The notes under the pieces: model-generated
The model's input: only the letters and a program-made list of their open reading frames with translations
Told to the model about the DNA's origin: nothing
Databases searched by the model: none
In this document: piece after piece, positions 47,015 through 55,667 of the stretch
Numbering within the stretch: the stretch's first letter is position 1
Layout: each line of letters starts with the position of its first letter
NCBI RefSeq assembly: GCF_001999965.1
Contig: NZ_CP019646.1
Span: 2,232,001-2,296,000, forward strand
Reading direction: 5' to 3'
DNA: 64,000 bases
Origin: Limihaloglobus sulfuriphilus
GTDB taxonomy: Bacteria > Planctomycetota > Phycisphaerae > Sedimentisphaerales > Sedimentisphaeraceae
Translations under genes and position numbers: made by a program

Positions 47015-47396
47015 AGAAGAGCCTGCTTAATTTAAGTTCCTGGGTTACATTACGCCTCTGCCACTCAACAACAACCTCTATCAGCTTGACGTTTTCAATT
47101 CCCTGCTCTGCTGCGGTTATCTGCCAGCTGTATTCAACATTGAACCGCCTCTGGTTTCCGGCAGATTCTCCGCCCTGCCAGGACTGCTCAAGAACGGCTT
47201 GAGCAAGAGCATTCTCGGCAAGCTCAAGGGCTGTGAGCCGGTTTCTGGTCTGAGAACCAAGCGAGACAGCCAACGATACGCCTTTCATTGCGACCGGCAT
47301 TATAAGGGCAATAAGCAGCATTGCCGCCATCACCTCGACAAGTGTAAAACCGCACTGATTCAAGCGTCGGTCCGGAAGCTCGTACACGGCCCGCAT
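47004..47396 (-). CDS. gspI: Minor pseudopilin GspI
   Basis: A 130-residue pseudopilin. Leader RRLNQCG, mature start FTLVEVMAAMLLIALIMPVA with the conserved Glu5. The short beta domain (RFNVEYSWQITAAEQGIENV, then VVVEWQRRNVTQEL) is typical of GspI. It lies 55 bases after gspH and overlaps gspJ. Confidence 0.85.
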   Translation of the reverse strand: MRAVYELPDRRLNQCGFTLVEVMAAMLLIALIMPVAMKGVSLAVSLGSQTRNRLTALELAENALAQAVLEQSWQGGESAGNQRRFNVEYSWQITAAEQGIENVKLIEVVVEWQRRNVTQELKLSRLFYER

Positions 47397-47451
47397 GTTT
47401 TCAGGCTTGCTGCCCTTATGGGCAGATGCATAAATATGTTTTATAGTGCTT

Positions 47452-47955
47452 TTAATTTCTGTCCTCTATCTCTCTGATAAAGAATTTCTCCGCGGGGCTG
47501 GGACAGAGAATTTCCCAGCCTCTGCCGGTTTCGTCACGAAACTCAATACGGCATTGGCGGCAGTACCCTTCCGGTGTAAACTCGATAAAATACAGCGATC
47601 CGTCTCTGTCGAAATTATCAAACTCCAGTTCTATGCCTTCACTTATATTAAAGCGGCTTTTGAGCTGTTCGTCCTGGTCAACATACTCCCCGCGGTCAAG
47701 CGAAGAGAGCCGGTACTGTCTTTGGTTTAAATCAAAGCTCAACCTGTAAATCCGGCTCTGATGTATGGACTGGGTGTGAGCATAACGCGTCAGCATGACA
47801 ACATGCTCTGCCGACCACCGCAGCTGTCTGCCTGAGAAAAAACCGCTCAGAGACGGCGCTGCCATAGCCAGAACTGTTGAAAGAATCACCATCACCAGTA
47901 TCAGCTCAAGCAGCGTAAAACCGCCTGTTTTGTGTTTTTGAGTTTTATATCTCAT
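47452..47955 (-). CDS. gspH: Minor pseudopilin GspH
   Basis: A 167-residue pseudopilin. Leader KTQKHKTGG, mature start FTLLELILVMVILSTVLAMA. The GspH-type segment with SAEHVVMLTRYAHTQSIHQS (near 50) and YRLSFDLNQRQYRL follows the helix. The frame opens at 47997, but the ATG at 47955 places the leader correctly. Confidence 0.86.
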   Translation of the reverse strand: MRYKTQKHKTGGFTLLELILVMVILSTVLAMAAPSLSGFFSGRQLRWSAEHVVMLTRYAHTQSIHQSRIYRLSFDLNQRQYRLSSLDRGEYVDQDEQLKSRFNISEGIELEFDNFDRDGSLYFIEFTPEGYCRQCRIEFRDETGRGWEILCPSPAEKFFIREIEDRN

Positions 47956-48018
47956 GTGCTTCACTAAGCAAAACAACACCAGAGTCTGCCCGAACAATCT
48001 GTCGGGGCAGAATGCGAT

Positions 48019-48447
48019 TTATTCTTCTGTCCAGTTTACAATATCGTCTTCATTGCCGGCCTGGCCGTCAGGACCGCCGGAAGAAAGGTCGTAGCCGTAT
48101 TCGTTGTGGCTGCCGGGCTGTTTGTAGATGTATTCTGCCCCCCAGGGGTCTTTTGGTACGCCGCGTTTCAGGTAGGGCGTCTCCCAGCCGTCAGCGTTTG
48201 AGGGTTTTTCGATAAGAGCCTTAATGCCCTCAGATGTTGTGGGGTAACGGCCGTTATCGATCTCGAAGGCGTCAAGAGCAACCTCGATATTCGATATGTC
48301 CGTTTTGGCGGCGGTTATCCTTGCCTGTTCACTCCTTCTGGTGAATTTCGGGACAACAACCGCCGCGAGGGCCGCGAGAATAACCAGAACCAGAAGCAGT
48401 TCAATCAGTGTAAAACCAGTTTTTCGTTTGTATTCAATGTTTAGCAT
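48019..48447 (-). CDS. gspG: Major pseudopilin GspG
   Basis: A 142-residue protein with leader YKRKTG, mature start FTLIELLLVLVILAALAAVV, and the diagnostic GspG C-terminus: ALDAFEIDNGRYPTTSEG, then KDPWGAEYIYKQPG and DLSSGGPDGQAGNEDDIVNW, where the Asp residues bind calcium. It forms the pseudopilus shaft. The ATG at 48447 is chosen because AAAGG is seven bases upstream; two further ATG codons (48453, 48462) lie close by. Confidence 0.93.
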   Translation of the reverse strand: MLNIEYKRKTGFTLIELLLVLVILAALAAVVVPKFTRRSEQARITAAKTDISNIEVALDAFEIDNGRYPTTSEGIKALIEKPSNADGWETPYLKRGVPKDPWGAEYIYKQPGSHNEYGYDLSSGGPDGQAGNEDDIVNWTEE

Positions 48448-48482
48448 TATCATACCTTTCATTTTATTCAGTCATTTGCCTT

Positions 48483-49691
48483 TTAATGTATCAGTTCCTG
48501 CAGATTGAATATCGGCAGCAGCATCGCTATAACAATTGTCCCGACAAGGGCCGCCATGACAAAGAGCATAGCCGGCTCCGCAAGTGAAACAGCGGTTTTA
48601 AGGTTTCTGTCAAGTTCCTTTTCATTGAATTCAGCCAGCCTTAGAAGCTCTTCGCCCAGCCGTGAGCTCTCTTCAGCGATAGATATCATTTCTATATTCG
48701 AACCGGAAAACAATTCCGGGCAGATTCTGAGCCCGCCGGCAAGCGTCATACCCCTGCGAACCATATCAACGGAGGTGTTGACCGTCTCGGAGAGCCGCGA
48801 ATTGCCGATAGATTCCTTGGCAACCTGCAGAGCAGTGATAAGAGGAACTCCCGAGCTTATCAGCGTTCCCAGCATACGGGCGAAACGCACAAAGGCAAAA
48901 CGTGATGAGAGCTTACCAAATATGGGCAGCTTTAGAACCCATCTGTCCCAGGAAGCCTTTCCCTCGGGGCGTGAGAGCCAGGTTTTTATGCCGACAACTA
49001 ACATAACTGCTCCTACAGCTGTAATTATCCAGTATTTCATGAGCATATTACTTACGCTGACAACCATCTCTGTAAGCCTGGGCAGATTGCCGCCGAATTC
49101 GGTAAAAATAGAGGAGAACCTCGGGATAAAATAGGTAAGCATAAACACCAGTATTACTACCACGAGTACGCAGAGCACTACCGGATAAACCAGAGCTGAC
49201 TGAACCCTGCTCATCAAGTCCCTTTCACGGCTTCGAAAATCAGCTATCTGAGCGAGTACAAGCTCCAGAAATCCGCCCGTTTCGCCGGCCTGAATCATTG
49301 CGATATACACCGGCGGAAACACCTTGGGCCACTGCCGCATGGCATCGCCCAGGCTCATGCCGTTGGAGACGTTGTCGTATATCGTCTGGACAAGATGGGC
49401 AAGTGCCGGTTTTTCAGTCTCCCTTACGAGGATTTTAAGCGACCTGCTCAGCGGCATACCGGCGGCAAGCAGGCTTCCAAGCTCGCGTGTAAACATCTCA
49501 ACATCACAGCGCCTGAGTCTGCCGTGAAAATGCTTATGCGATTCATGCTTTCCCTTGTCAGGCTCAACATGCAGCGGAACAAGTGAACGGGCCATAAGAG
49601 CGGATACAGCGGCCTTTTTCTCGGCGGCCTGGATACTGCCGGTCAGTTCTTTGCCATGTTCATCTCTTGCTTTGTACTTAAATTGCGGCAT
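48483..49691 (-). CDS. gspF: Inner-membrane platform protein GspF
   Basis: A 402-residue polytopic protein with the family start PQFKYKARDEHGKELTGSIQ, two homologous cytoplasmic helical domains (about 65-165 and 265-370; LGSLLAAGMPLSRSLKIL, then LGTLISSGVPLITALQVA) and three membrane segments near 168-190, 215-238 and 375-395. It couples GspE to pseudopilus growth. It lies four bases from the gspE stop. Confidence 0.93.
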   Translation of the reverse strand: MPQFKYKARDEHGKELTGSIQAAEKKAAVSALMARSLVPLHVEPDKGKHESHKHFHGRLRRCDVEMFTRELGSLLAAGMPLSRSLKILVRETEKPALAHLVQTIYDNVSNGMSLGDAMRQWPKVFPPVYIAMIQAGETGGFLELVLAQIADFRSRERDLMSRVQSALVYPVVLCVLVVVILVFMLTYFIPRFSSIFTEFGGNLPRLTEMVVSVSNMLMKYWIITAVGAVMLVVGIKTWLSRPEGKASWDRWVLKLPIFGKLSSRFAFVRFARMLGTLISSGVPLITALQVAKESIGNSRLSETVNTSVDMVRRGMTLAGGLRICPELFSGSNIEMISIAEESSRLGEELLRLAEFNEKELDRNLKTAVSLAEPAMLFVMAALVGTIVIAMLLPIFNLQELIH

Positions 49692-49695
49692 TGTT

Positions 49696-51426
49696 TTACT
49701 GCTCCGTTGTCAACATCTCGTCCTTTGTTACCCGCAGCACCTCTTCGAGCGTAGTTTCGCCTCTGTCAAGGTAGCGTTTTACGTCTTGCCGCAGATTCTT
49801 CATGCCATCTTTCATCGCGGCAAGCCGTATTTCTCTTGAACTGGCGTTTGCAAGGAGCAGAGCCCTTATATTCTCGCTTACAACCATCTGTTCAAATATA
49901 CCCTTTCGGCCTTTATAGCCGGTGCCCTGACATTCTCTGCAGCCGGTGCCTGTATAAAGTTTATCGGGTATCAGCTCACCGTACCGGCCCCGCAGGCTCT
50001 CGGTCTGAGCTTGGGGCACGGCGGTTTTGCAGTCGGGGCAGATAAGCCGGATAAGCCGCTGGGCAATCACCGCCTCGAGTGATGAGGCTACAAGGTAGGG
50101 CTCAACGCCCATATCCACCAGACGTGTCAAAGCCCCGGGCGCATCATTGGTATGTAATGTCGAAAAAACCAGGTGTCCGGTAAGAGAAGCCTGAACGGCG
50201 ATTTCGGCGGTTTCGAGATCGCGTATTTCCCCAACAAGTATTACATCAGGGTCGTGCCGCAGAATTGAACGCAGCCCGCGGGCAAAGCTCATGCCCGTTT
50301 TGTTGGAGACCTGAATCTGATTTATGCCGTGAAGCTGGTATTCGATGGGGTCTTCTATTGTTACTATCTTGCGATGTATGTCGTTGATGCAGGACAGAGC
50401 AGCATAAAGGGTGGTTGTCTTGCCGCTGCCGGTTGGGCCGGTAACGAGTATTATTCCGTGCGGCCGCTTTATGACTTCCGCGAAAACCGCCAGGTCATGC
50501 GGCCCCATGCCGATCTTCTCAAGACCCAGCAGAACTGATGAGCAGTCAAGAAGCCGCAGCACTACCGCCTCGCCGTGAAGCATTGGTATTATAGAGACAC
50601 GTATATCAACCTCTCTGCCGGCAAGGAGTACCTTTATGCGGCCGTCCTGGGGCACCCTCTTTTCAGCAATGTCAAGGCTGCTGAGGATCTTGATTCTGGA
50701 TACAATTGCCGGCTGAAACTGCTTGAGCTCCGGCGGAACCGCTGCCGACTGCAGGACGCCGTCTATGCGATACCTCACCCTAAGCTCGTTTTCAAACGGC
50801 TCTATGTGCACATCTGTCGCTCTGCTCTCAATGGCCTGGGAAAGCATCTGATTCACAAAACGGATTATGGATGCCCCCTCTTCCTGGGTGCTTGCCAGAT
50901 CCATGTTTTCCTGATCAATGCTGGTAAGGAACTGCAAACCGCTTTGAGCCGCCTCGTCAACCATGCTCTGTATCGTGTCGGCACCGAGACCGAGATATTT
51001 TTTGAGAAATTCGTTTATGTCAGTCTTCGGGGCAAGACCAATCTCTATGTCAAGGCCGGTAAGCAGCCTGAGCTCGTCAACCCCCGTCGTTTCAAACGGA
51101 TCGCTTATAACCGCAAAAACCCGCCCTTCTTTGCTTAGAATTGGCGCAATGCCCCGCTCAAGCAGAACGTGCGCTGAAAACTTTGCCAAAAACTGCGGCT
51201 CGGGAACATAACCCGCAAGATTATCGATATACTCATAGCCCAGCTCGCCGGCAAGGAACTTCAGAGCGGCATCTTGTTTAACCCCATTGAGAACTGATGC
51301 TTCCATGAAACCATGCCCGGCAGCAGCCGAAATCTCAATCTGCTGCATCTGGGAAGAGTTGATAATGCCGGATTTACACATGCCGGATAAAAGAGTACTG
51401 ACAATAGACAACTGAAATAACCTCAA
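49696..51426 (-). CDS. gspE: Type II secretion ATPase GspE
   Basis: A 576-residue motor ATPase. The N1E domain (about 20-150) precedes the catalytic core: Walker A GPTGSGKTTTLY near 330, Asp box and Walker B with DPDVILVGEIRDLETAEIA near 390, His box STLHTNDAPGALTRL near 424. A C-terminal tetracysteine zinc site is present (CPDC, then CREC). It is the first gene of the gspEFGHIJKLMCD operon. The start is uncertain: the frame opens at a TTG (51426), with another TTG at 51411 and an ATG at 51381, and none has a good ribosome site. No GspO prepilin peptidase gene is in the window. Confidence 0.93.
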   Translation of the reverse strand: MRLFQLSIVSTLLSGMCKSGIINSSQMQQIEISAAAGHGFMEASVLNGVKQDAALKFLAGELGYEYIDNLAGYVPEPQFLAKFSAHVLLERGIAPILSKEGRVFAVISDPFETTGVDELRLLTGLDIEIGLAPKTDINEFLKKYLGLGADTIQSMVDEAAQSGLQFLTSIDQENMDLASTQEEGASIIRFVNQMLSQAIESRATDVHIEPFENELRVRYRIDGVLQSAAVPPELKQFQPAIVSRIKILSSLDIAEKRVPQDGRIKVLLAGREVDIRVSIIPMLHGEAVVLRLLDCSSVLLGLEKIGMGPHDLAVFAEVIKRPHGIILVTGPTGSGKTTTLYAALSCINDIHRKIVTIEDPIEYQLHGINQIQVSNKTGMSFARGLRSILRHDPDVILVGEIRDLETAEIAVQASLTGHLVFSTLHTNDAPGALTRLVDMGVEPYLVASSLEAVIAQRLIRLICPDCKTAVPQAQTESLRGRYGELIPDKLYTGTGCRECQGTGYKGRKGIFEQMVVSENIRALLLANASSREIRLAAMKDGMKNLRQDVKRYLDRGETTLEEVLRVTKDEMLTTEQ

Positions 51427-51524
51427 AATAATTCAGGCAGGCAGGACAAACTGCTCATAAAGCAATGATCCTTGCCTGCCTATATTTTATCGCTGAATTT
51501 GCTGGATTATCTGCGCCGATTTAT

Positions 51525-52079
51525 TTATTCCAGCGTTCCCATAAGAACAAGCTGTGCTTCCTGTTTGAGAGTCAGCACCTCACGAAGCTCCTGCTGTGCA
51601 GTTATAAGCTCCTGTTTGGCTTTTTCGCGGGCTTCACGCAGAGCGGTGAGCCCGGCTTTTATCATCTCGGGAGAAACTTTGTCCTTATCAAGCAGCTCAC
51701 GCAGGTCCTGCTGGGCTTTCTCTACCGCTGTCTGTTCTCTCTGAGAGCGGCTGCCCGCAAATCTCCCGTCCCGGGCAAACATATTCATGCCGCCAAAACG
51801 TGCATTGCGAGACAGATTCATGACCTTGCTCAAACGCGGCTCAACCACTTTCCACTCATCGTCGGAGATTTCAAGACGCTCTTTCATCATCTCCGACATA
51901 CGCTTCTGCATAGCCTCGGGATCAAATCGTCCGCGGCCGCCGCGGTCATCACGGGCCTGGCGCTGCGGCTGACGAGACTGAGACTGATTCTCCTCCTCCG
52001 CGGCATACGTCAGCGAAATAAACGTTACAGCCGTCAGTAAAACAACGGCAACAAGTGTCAATACTTTTTTAGCAAACAT
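51525..52079 (-). CDS. Periplasmic Spy/CpxP-like (LTXXQ) protein
   Basis: A 184-residue exported protein. The signal peptide FAKKVLTLVAVVLLTAV ends near AEEEN. A Gln/Arg/Gly/Asp-rich linker is followed by long amphipathic helices (MSEMMKERLEISDDEWKVV, then EVLTLKQEAQLVLMGTLE). The layout resembles the LTXXQ/Spy periplasmic chaperone group or heavy-metal-resist family. AAGGAG about eight bases before the ATG at 52079 sets the start. It lies upstream of gspE on the same strand, separated by about 100 bases. Confidence 0.72.
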   Translation of the reverse strand: MFAKKVLTLVAVVLLTAVTFISLTYAAEEENQSQSRQPQRQARDDRGGRGRFDPEAMQKRMSEMMKERLEISDDEWKVVEPRLSKVMNLSRNARFGGMNMFARDGRFAGSRSQREQTAVEKAQQDLRELLDKDKVSPEMIKAGLTALREAREKAKQELITAQQELREVLTLKQEAQLVLMGTLE

Positions 52080-52393
52080 TTTATATCTCCTTATAAAACA
52101 GAGTTTTATATGCAAATACCGCAAACTGACAAACGCCGCCGGTATTGCAATATTAATAATGTAGAGAAAAAACACGAAAACGTTACACAATTCTTTAAAA
52201 ATTCACATTAAAACAACACATAATACAAGCATTTATGGCAGCCTTGGATTCACCTTGCCGGAAATTTTGTTTTTCGAACTCCATTTGCACCTATAAAATA
52301 ATTTTAAACTTCACTTGAAAATATTTCGCAATTCGATATATTTCATGTGTAGATATCAAAACATAAAATAAATACCAAGAAAAGGTGAATAAA
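52080..52393. other. Divergent intergenic region
   Basis: It separates the Spy-like gene (minus) from the KDG kinase gene (plus) and must hold both promoters. The sequence is AT-rich; I see no palindromic repeat and no hexamer pair good enough to name. Confidence 0.5.
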
Positions 52394-53470
52394 ATGACTG
52401 AACTGAAGAAAAACTGTAAATATGCAATGATAGTACCTACCAGCATGGGAACCCGCCTGACCCCCGTTAATCAACAGCCGTTTCACTGCAGCGACACTTT
52501 CAAAATGCAGGCCACAAGTGCCGAAAGCAACGTCGCCAGCATATCTTCTTTTCTGGGATTGCCTGTAAAGGTTCTCACCGCCTTTGTTAAAGGCAGTCCG
52601 ATATCCCACTATATCAAGGATAATATCCGCAGCCGGCGTATGGATTTTGAGGGGCCTGAATTCGATCAGGACAGTCCCTGGGGATACCGCCATCAGATCA
52701 ACATGGCCGACAGCGGCTGTGGAATGCGCGGCCCGAGGGTACACAATGACCGCGCAGGCGAGGTTGGCAGACTGCTTAGTGTGGAGCATTTCGACCTGGA
52801 TCGTATATTCGCACAGGACGGCGCACAGATTGTTCACCTCTCTGGACTTATAGCGGCACTCTCGCCCAAGACGGGGCAGTTTTGTCTTGATATCGCCAGG
52901 AAGGCAAAGGAAAACGGTTCGTTGATCTCCTTTGACCTGAACCACAGGGCGAGCTTCTGGAAAGGCCGCGAGAGTGAACTGGCAGCCATTTTTGATGAGA
53001 TTGCCGGCAAATCTGACATTCTCATCGGCAATGAGGAAGATTTCCAGCTCTGCCTTGGCATAGAAGGCCCCAAAGCCGGCGGCGAAGGCCTCGACGAAAA
53101 AATTGACAGCTTCAAGGAGATGATCAGCAGGGTAAAACAGAACTATCCTGATGCGGGGATATTCGCAAATACGCTGCGGGAAGTAATCAGTGCAAATCAG
53201 CACAAATGGGGGGCAATCGCTACAGACGGCAGCGACTGGGAAGTGATTGAGCCGCGTCCTATCGGCGTTCTTGACCGTATCGGCGGCGGAGACGGTTTCG
53301 TTGGCGGGCTTCTTTACGGAGTGCTTAAGGGCTGGGATATCCACAATTCCGCCAGGTTCGGCTGGGCAACCGGCGCGCTGGCAACCACCATGCTTACCGA
53401 CTACGCCCAACCGGCAGACGAAGAGCAGGTGTGGAGTATCTGGTCAGGAAACGCCAGGGTAAAAAGATAG
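52394..53470 (+). CDS. PfkB-family sugar kinase, probably 2-keto-3-deoxygluconate kinase
   Basis: A 358-residue ribokinase-fold kinase. The C-terminal PfkB signature DRIGGGDGFVGGLLYG holds the catalytic Asp (GxGD). SLISFDLNHRASFWKG near 180 and ILIGNEEDFQL near 210 are typical of KDG kinases (NHRxxLW pattern), which phosphorylate 2-keto-3-deoxygluconate in uronate breakdown. The N-terminus before the core is longer than usual by about 20 residues. The start is the ATG at 52394, six bases after AAAGGTGA. It has its own terminator. Use of uronates would fit the polysaccharide theme. Confidence 0.82.
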   Translation: MTELKKNCKYAMIVPTSMGTRLTPVNQQPFHCSDTFKMQATSAESNVASISSFLGLPVKVLTAFVKGSPISHYIKDNIRSRRMDFEGPEFDQDSPWGYRHQINMADSGCGMRGPRVHNDRAGEVGRLLSVEHFDLDRIFAQDGAQIVHLSGLIAALSPKTGQFCLDIARKAKENGSLISFDLNHRASFWKGRESELAAIFDEIAGKSDILIGNEEDFQLCLGIEGPKAGGEGLDEKIDSFKEMISRVKQNYPDAGIFANTLREVISANQHKWGAIATDGSDWEVIEPRPIGVLDRIGGGDGFVGGLLYGVLKGWDIHNSARFGWATGALATTMLTDYAQPADEEQVWSIWSGNARVKR

Positions 53471-53476
53471 ATAATC

Positions 53477-53516
53477 GCGGCCGAAGGTTGTTTTATACTG
53501 ACGCGGCCGCTATTTT
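53477..53516 (+). terminator. Terminator of the KDG kinase gene
   Basis: GCGGCCG (53477-53483) pairs perfectly with CGGCCGC (53504-53510) across a 20-base loop and is followed by TATTTTT. It begins six bases after the stop codon. Confidence 0.75.
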
Positions 53517-53594
53517 TGAAAAATATCAGCACTTTTTTCGTATTTGCGCTTGCATTATTAGCTGATTTAAATAAACTTCTTAGCCTTGACCTAA

Positions 53595-53667
<73 letters not shown>

Positions 53668-53742
53668 TTCCATAAAGCTTTGTAAGCTAAAGACTTGCAA
53701 GGCTTCTTCTTTTTTAGTCTAACCTTAAAAAAGCCCGTGGTG

Positions 53743-54954
53743 TCACTTTGGTGTCACTTGCGTTAGCTCTTTATTAAGCATCTTGTCTAAAAGATTACCG
53801 GCCGTAGCCAAATCTTCCTCGCGAACGCTCAAATAAAAGCCCATCGTAGTAGATATACTGCTGTGCCCTGCCAATTTATGCACCGCCTGAAACGGCAAAG
53901 CCGAGGCCCAGTTCGTAATCGCACTTCTGCGTAGATCATGAATAGTGGCTTTGGCAATTCCTGCACGTTTTTGGATTTTGCTGAAATTAGCCCCAACATT
54001 GTTTACTACCCATGACCTCTCGTGCCAATCTCCGGAACGCTTTCGTTCCAATATAGTTTGAAGCCGTTCTGGGGTAATAAATATGTAAGGATGGCCTTCT
54101 GGGCAATCTATTTGCATATCAACCAACAGTTTTATTGCATCTTCAGCTATCGGAACTACGCGATTACGTCTGCCCTTTGGCTCCCATGAGATAATGTTAT
54201 CTTTTGATTTCCTTGCCTCAACATTAATCCGCTGATTTACAAAATCAATGTTATTCCAGGTCAAATGAAGTATCTCATTGAGACGAAGCCCACTGCTGTA
54301 TGCAACAGCGATGAAAGTTTTCCACCACTTATTTACAGCCGCATCCTTCAGGGCAAGATACTCTTTAATGGTCACGTATCGCTTAGGCTTATCAGTTACC
54401 CTGCGGGGTTTAATCCTGCTAAAAGGATTGCTGCCCTCGGGCAGATAACCTCGTGGGTCAATAGCCTTATTGAAGATACTTTTTAGGGTTCGTAAGTATT
54501 TATTGACCGTGGAAACAGATAACTCATTAGATGCAAGTCTGTCTGCAATAAATGCTTCCGCGTCACGGGGCAGTATGTTCTTTAATTCTACCGCCTCACC
54601 TATGAACTTTTCAAAGATCCGTAAAATATTCTTATGTTCCATATATGTGGCGTAACTCACCTGCCCGAAAATTATCTTTTCGTGCTCAAGCCTGAAATTC
54701 CGCAGACTTACCTTTTTAGGTCTGTCAGCCTTGCCCATGTAAACCTTCGCCTGAAGTTCACCGGCAAATCTTTCGGCTTCTTTTTTGGTCTTGAACACCT
54801 TGCCGTATCGTTTTCCATGACAGTTTTTCCATCGCACTGCCCAGTTGTGCCGCCGCTTGCGATGCCACAACTCTCTTGCGATTGGTTTGCCATGTTTATC
54901 CTTTGGCACTGGCTCAAGCCATTTTGGGTATACGCCAACTTTTTCATATGCCAT
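53743..54954 (-). CDS. Tyrosine-type site-specific integrase
   Basis: A 403-residue recombinase. The N-terminal part carries an AP2-like arm-binding region (WAVRWKNCHGKRYGKVFKTK near 38-57), followed by a SAM-like core-binding domain (about 95-185). Catalytic residues are Arg in SSGLRLNEI, the His/Arg box HDLRRSAITNW, the His in LAGHSSISTTM and the nucleophile Tyr in GFYLS. All are in place, so it is predicted to be active. Its 3-prime end lies 76 bases from tRNA-Phe, the usual layout for elements using a tRNA end as target. Confidence 0.93.
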   Translation of the reverse strand: MAYEKVGVYPKWLEPVPKDKHGKPIARELWHRKRRHNWAVRWKNCHGKRYGKVFKTKKEAERFAGELQAKVYMGKADRPKKVSLRNFRLEHEKIIFGQVSYATYMEHKNILRIFEKFIGEAVELKNILPRDAEAFIADRLASNELSVSTVNKYLRTLKSIFNKAIDPRGYLPEGSNPFSRIKPRRVTDKPKRYVTIKEYLALKDAAVNKWWKTFIAVAYSSGLRLNEILHLTWNNIDFVNQRINVEARKSKDNIISWEPKGRRNRVVPIAEDAIKLLVDMQIDCPEGHPYIFITPERLQTILERKRSGDWHERSWVVNNVGANFSKIQKRAGIAKATIHDLRRSAITNWASALPFQAVHKLAGHSSISTTMGFYLSVREEDLATAGNLLDKMLNKELTQVTPK

Positions 54955-55062
54955 GATTATTCCTTTCTGTTTTTAGAAAGTAACAATCGGGCACACTGGA
55001 GGTGACAGGCACCATTGTGGTATAGAAAAACGCATATATCCAGTTATATAAAGAGATTAAGT

Positions 55063-55314
55063 TCATATCTCGGTCTTGTTTTCCAGGAACTTATCCAGCT
55101 GTGAGCGCAAAAACCACACATTCCTGACATACCGCGTAGCCCTAAGCTCGCCCCTGTCACGCCAGAATTTGAGATTCCGCAAGGCTTGTTTTTGGGACTG
55201 ACCGATTTCGTCAAGCCGCAAATACATCGCAGCCTCAATAGAAGTCATTAAGTCGGGGAATTTTTCAGGCCTTGGAGGCCAGGTAGCAGCAATAATATGT
55301 TTACCATCACTCAT
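55063..55314 (-). CDS. Excisionase-like small DNA-binding protein
   Basis: An 83-residue protein next to the integrase. Residues with DLMTSIEAAMYLRLDEIG, then LRNLKFWRDRGELRATRYV and WFLRSQLDKFL look like a MerR/excisionase winged helix, in which a helix-turn-helix is followed by a beta hairpin and the phrase (R)xxWFLRSxLDxFL. The frame opens at 55356 from a TTG; the ATG at 55314 is chosen. It probably controls excision direction or early transcription; this is inferred from position and fold. Confidence 0.7.
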   Translation of the reverse strand: MSDGKHIIAATWPPRPEKFPDLMTSIEAAMYLRLDEIGQSQKQALRNLKFWRDRGELRATRYVRNVWFLRSQLDKFLENKTEI

Positions 55315-55379
55315 CTTATATGATTCCACCCGACCGGACACCCCTGTCTTCTGCAAGATGCCCGGTCTTTTAGTTACAC

Positions 55380-55658
55380 TTAGCCTCTGGATAACATTCC
55401 CAATATTAGCAGCTTAAACACCGATAATACAGTAATGCCAAGCACCAGACTGCTGTTTTCAGAAAGGTTTGGGTTAACACACCTTCTTACAGTGTCAATT
55501 ACACGAAACACGATCAAACTACCTGCCTTATCAAGGGCATCAAAGCATGACACACGCAACCAGTTCCGCAACAAGCGAACACCAAGAAAGAAGATCACAA
55601 TATCAATCAAAATAAACAACAGACTTAAATGCCCGCCTGGATAGCCAAGGATTATCAT
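55380..55658 (-). CDS. Small membrane protein downstream of the JAB-E1 gene
   Basis: A 92-residue protein with two hydrophobic segments (about 10-28 and 70-88) separated by a charged loop (RNWLRVSCFDALDKAGSLIVF). No family is recognised. GGAGG six bases before the ATG, and nine bases from the E1 stop, place it firmly in the operon. With the 69-residue membrane protein (57838) it suggests that the conjugation machinery works at the membrane. Confidence 0.75.
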   Translation of the reverse strand: MIILGYPGGHLSLLFILIDIVIFFLGVRLLRNWLRVSCFDALDKAGSLIVFRVIDTVRRCVNPNLSENSSLVLGITVLSVFKLLILGMLSRG

Positions 55659-55667
55659 GATGACCTC

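Noticed and set aside
52343-53410. 355-codon minus-strand open frame
   Set aside because: Antisense to the PfkB kinase gene, which has a good ribosome site, signature motif and terminator. The long opposite frame is a codon-usage shadow.
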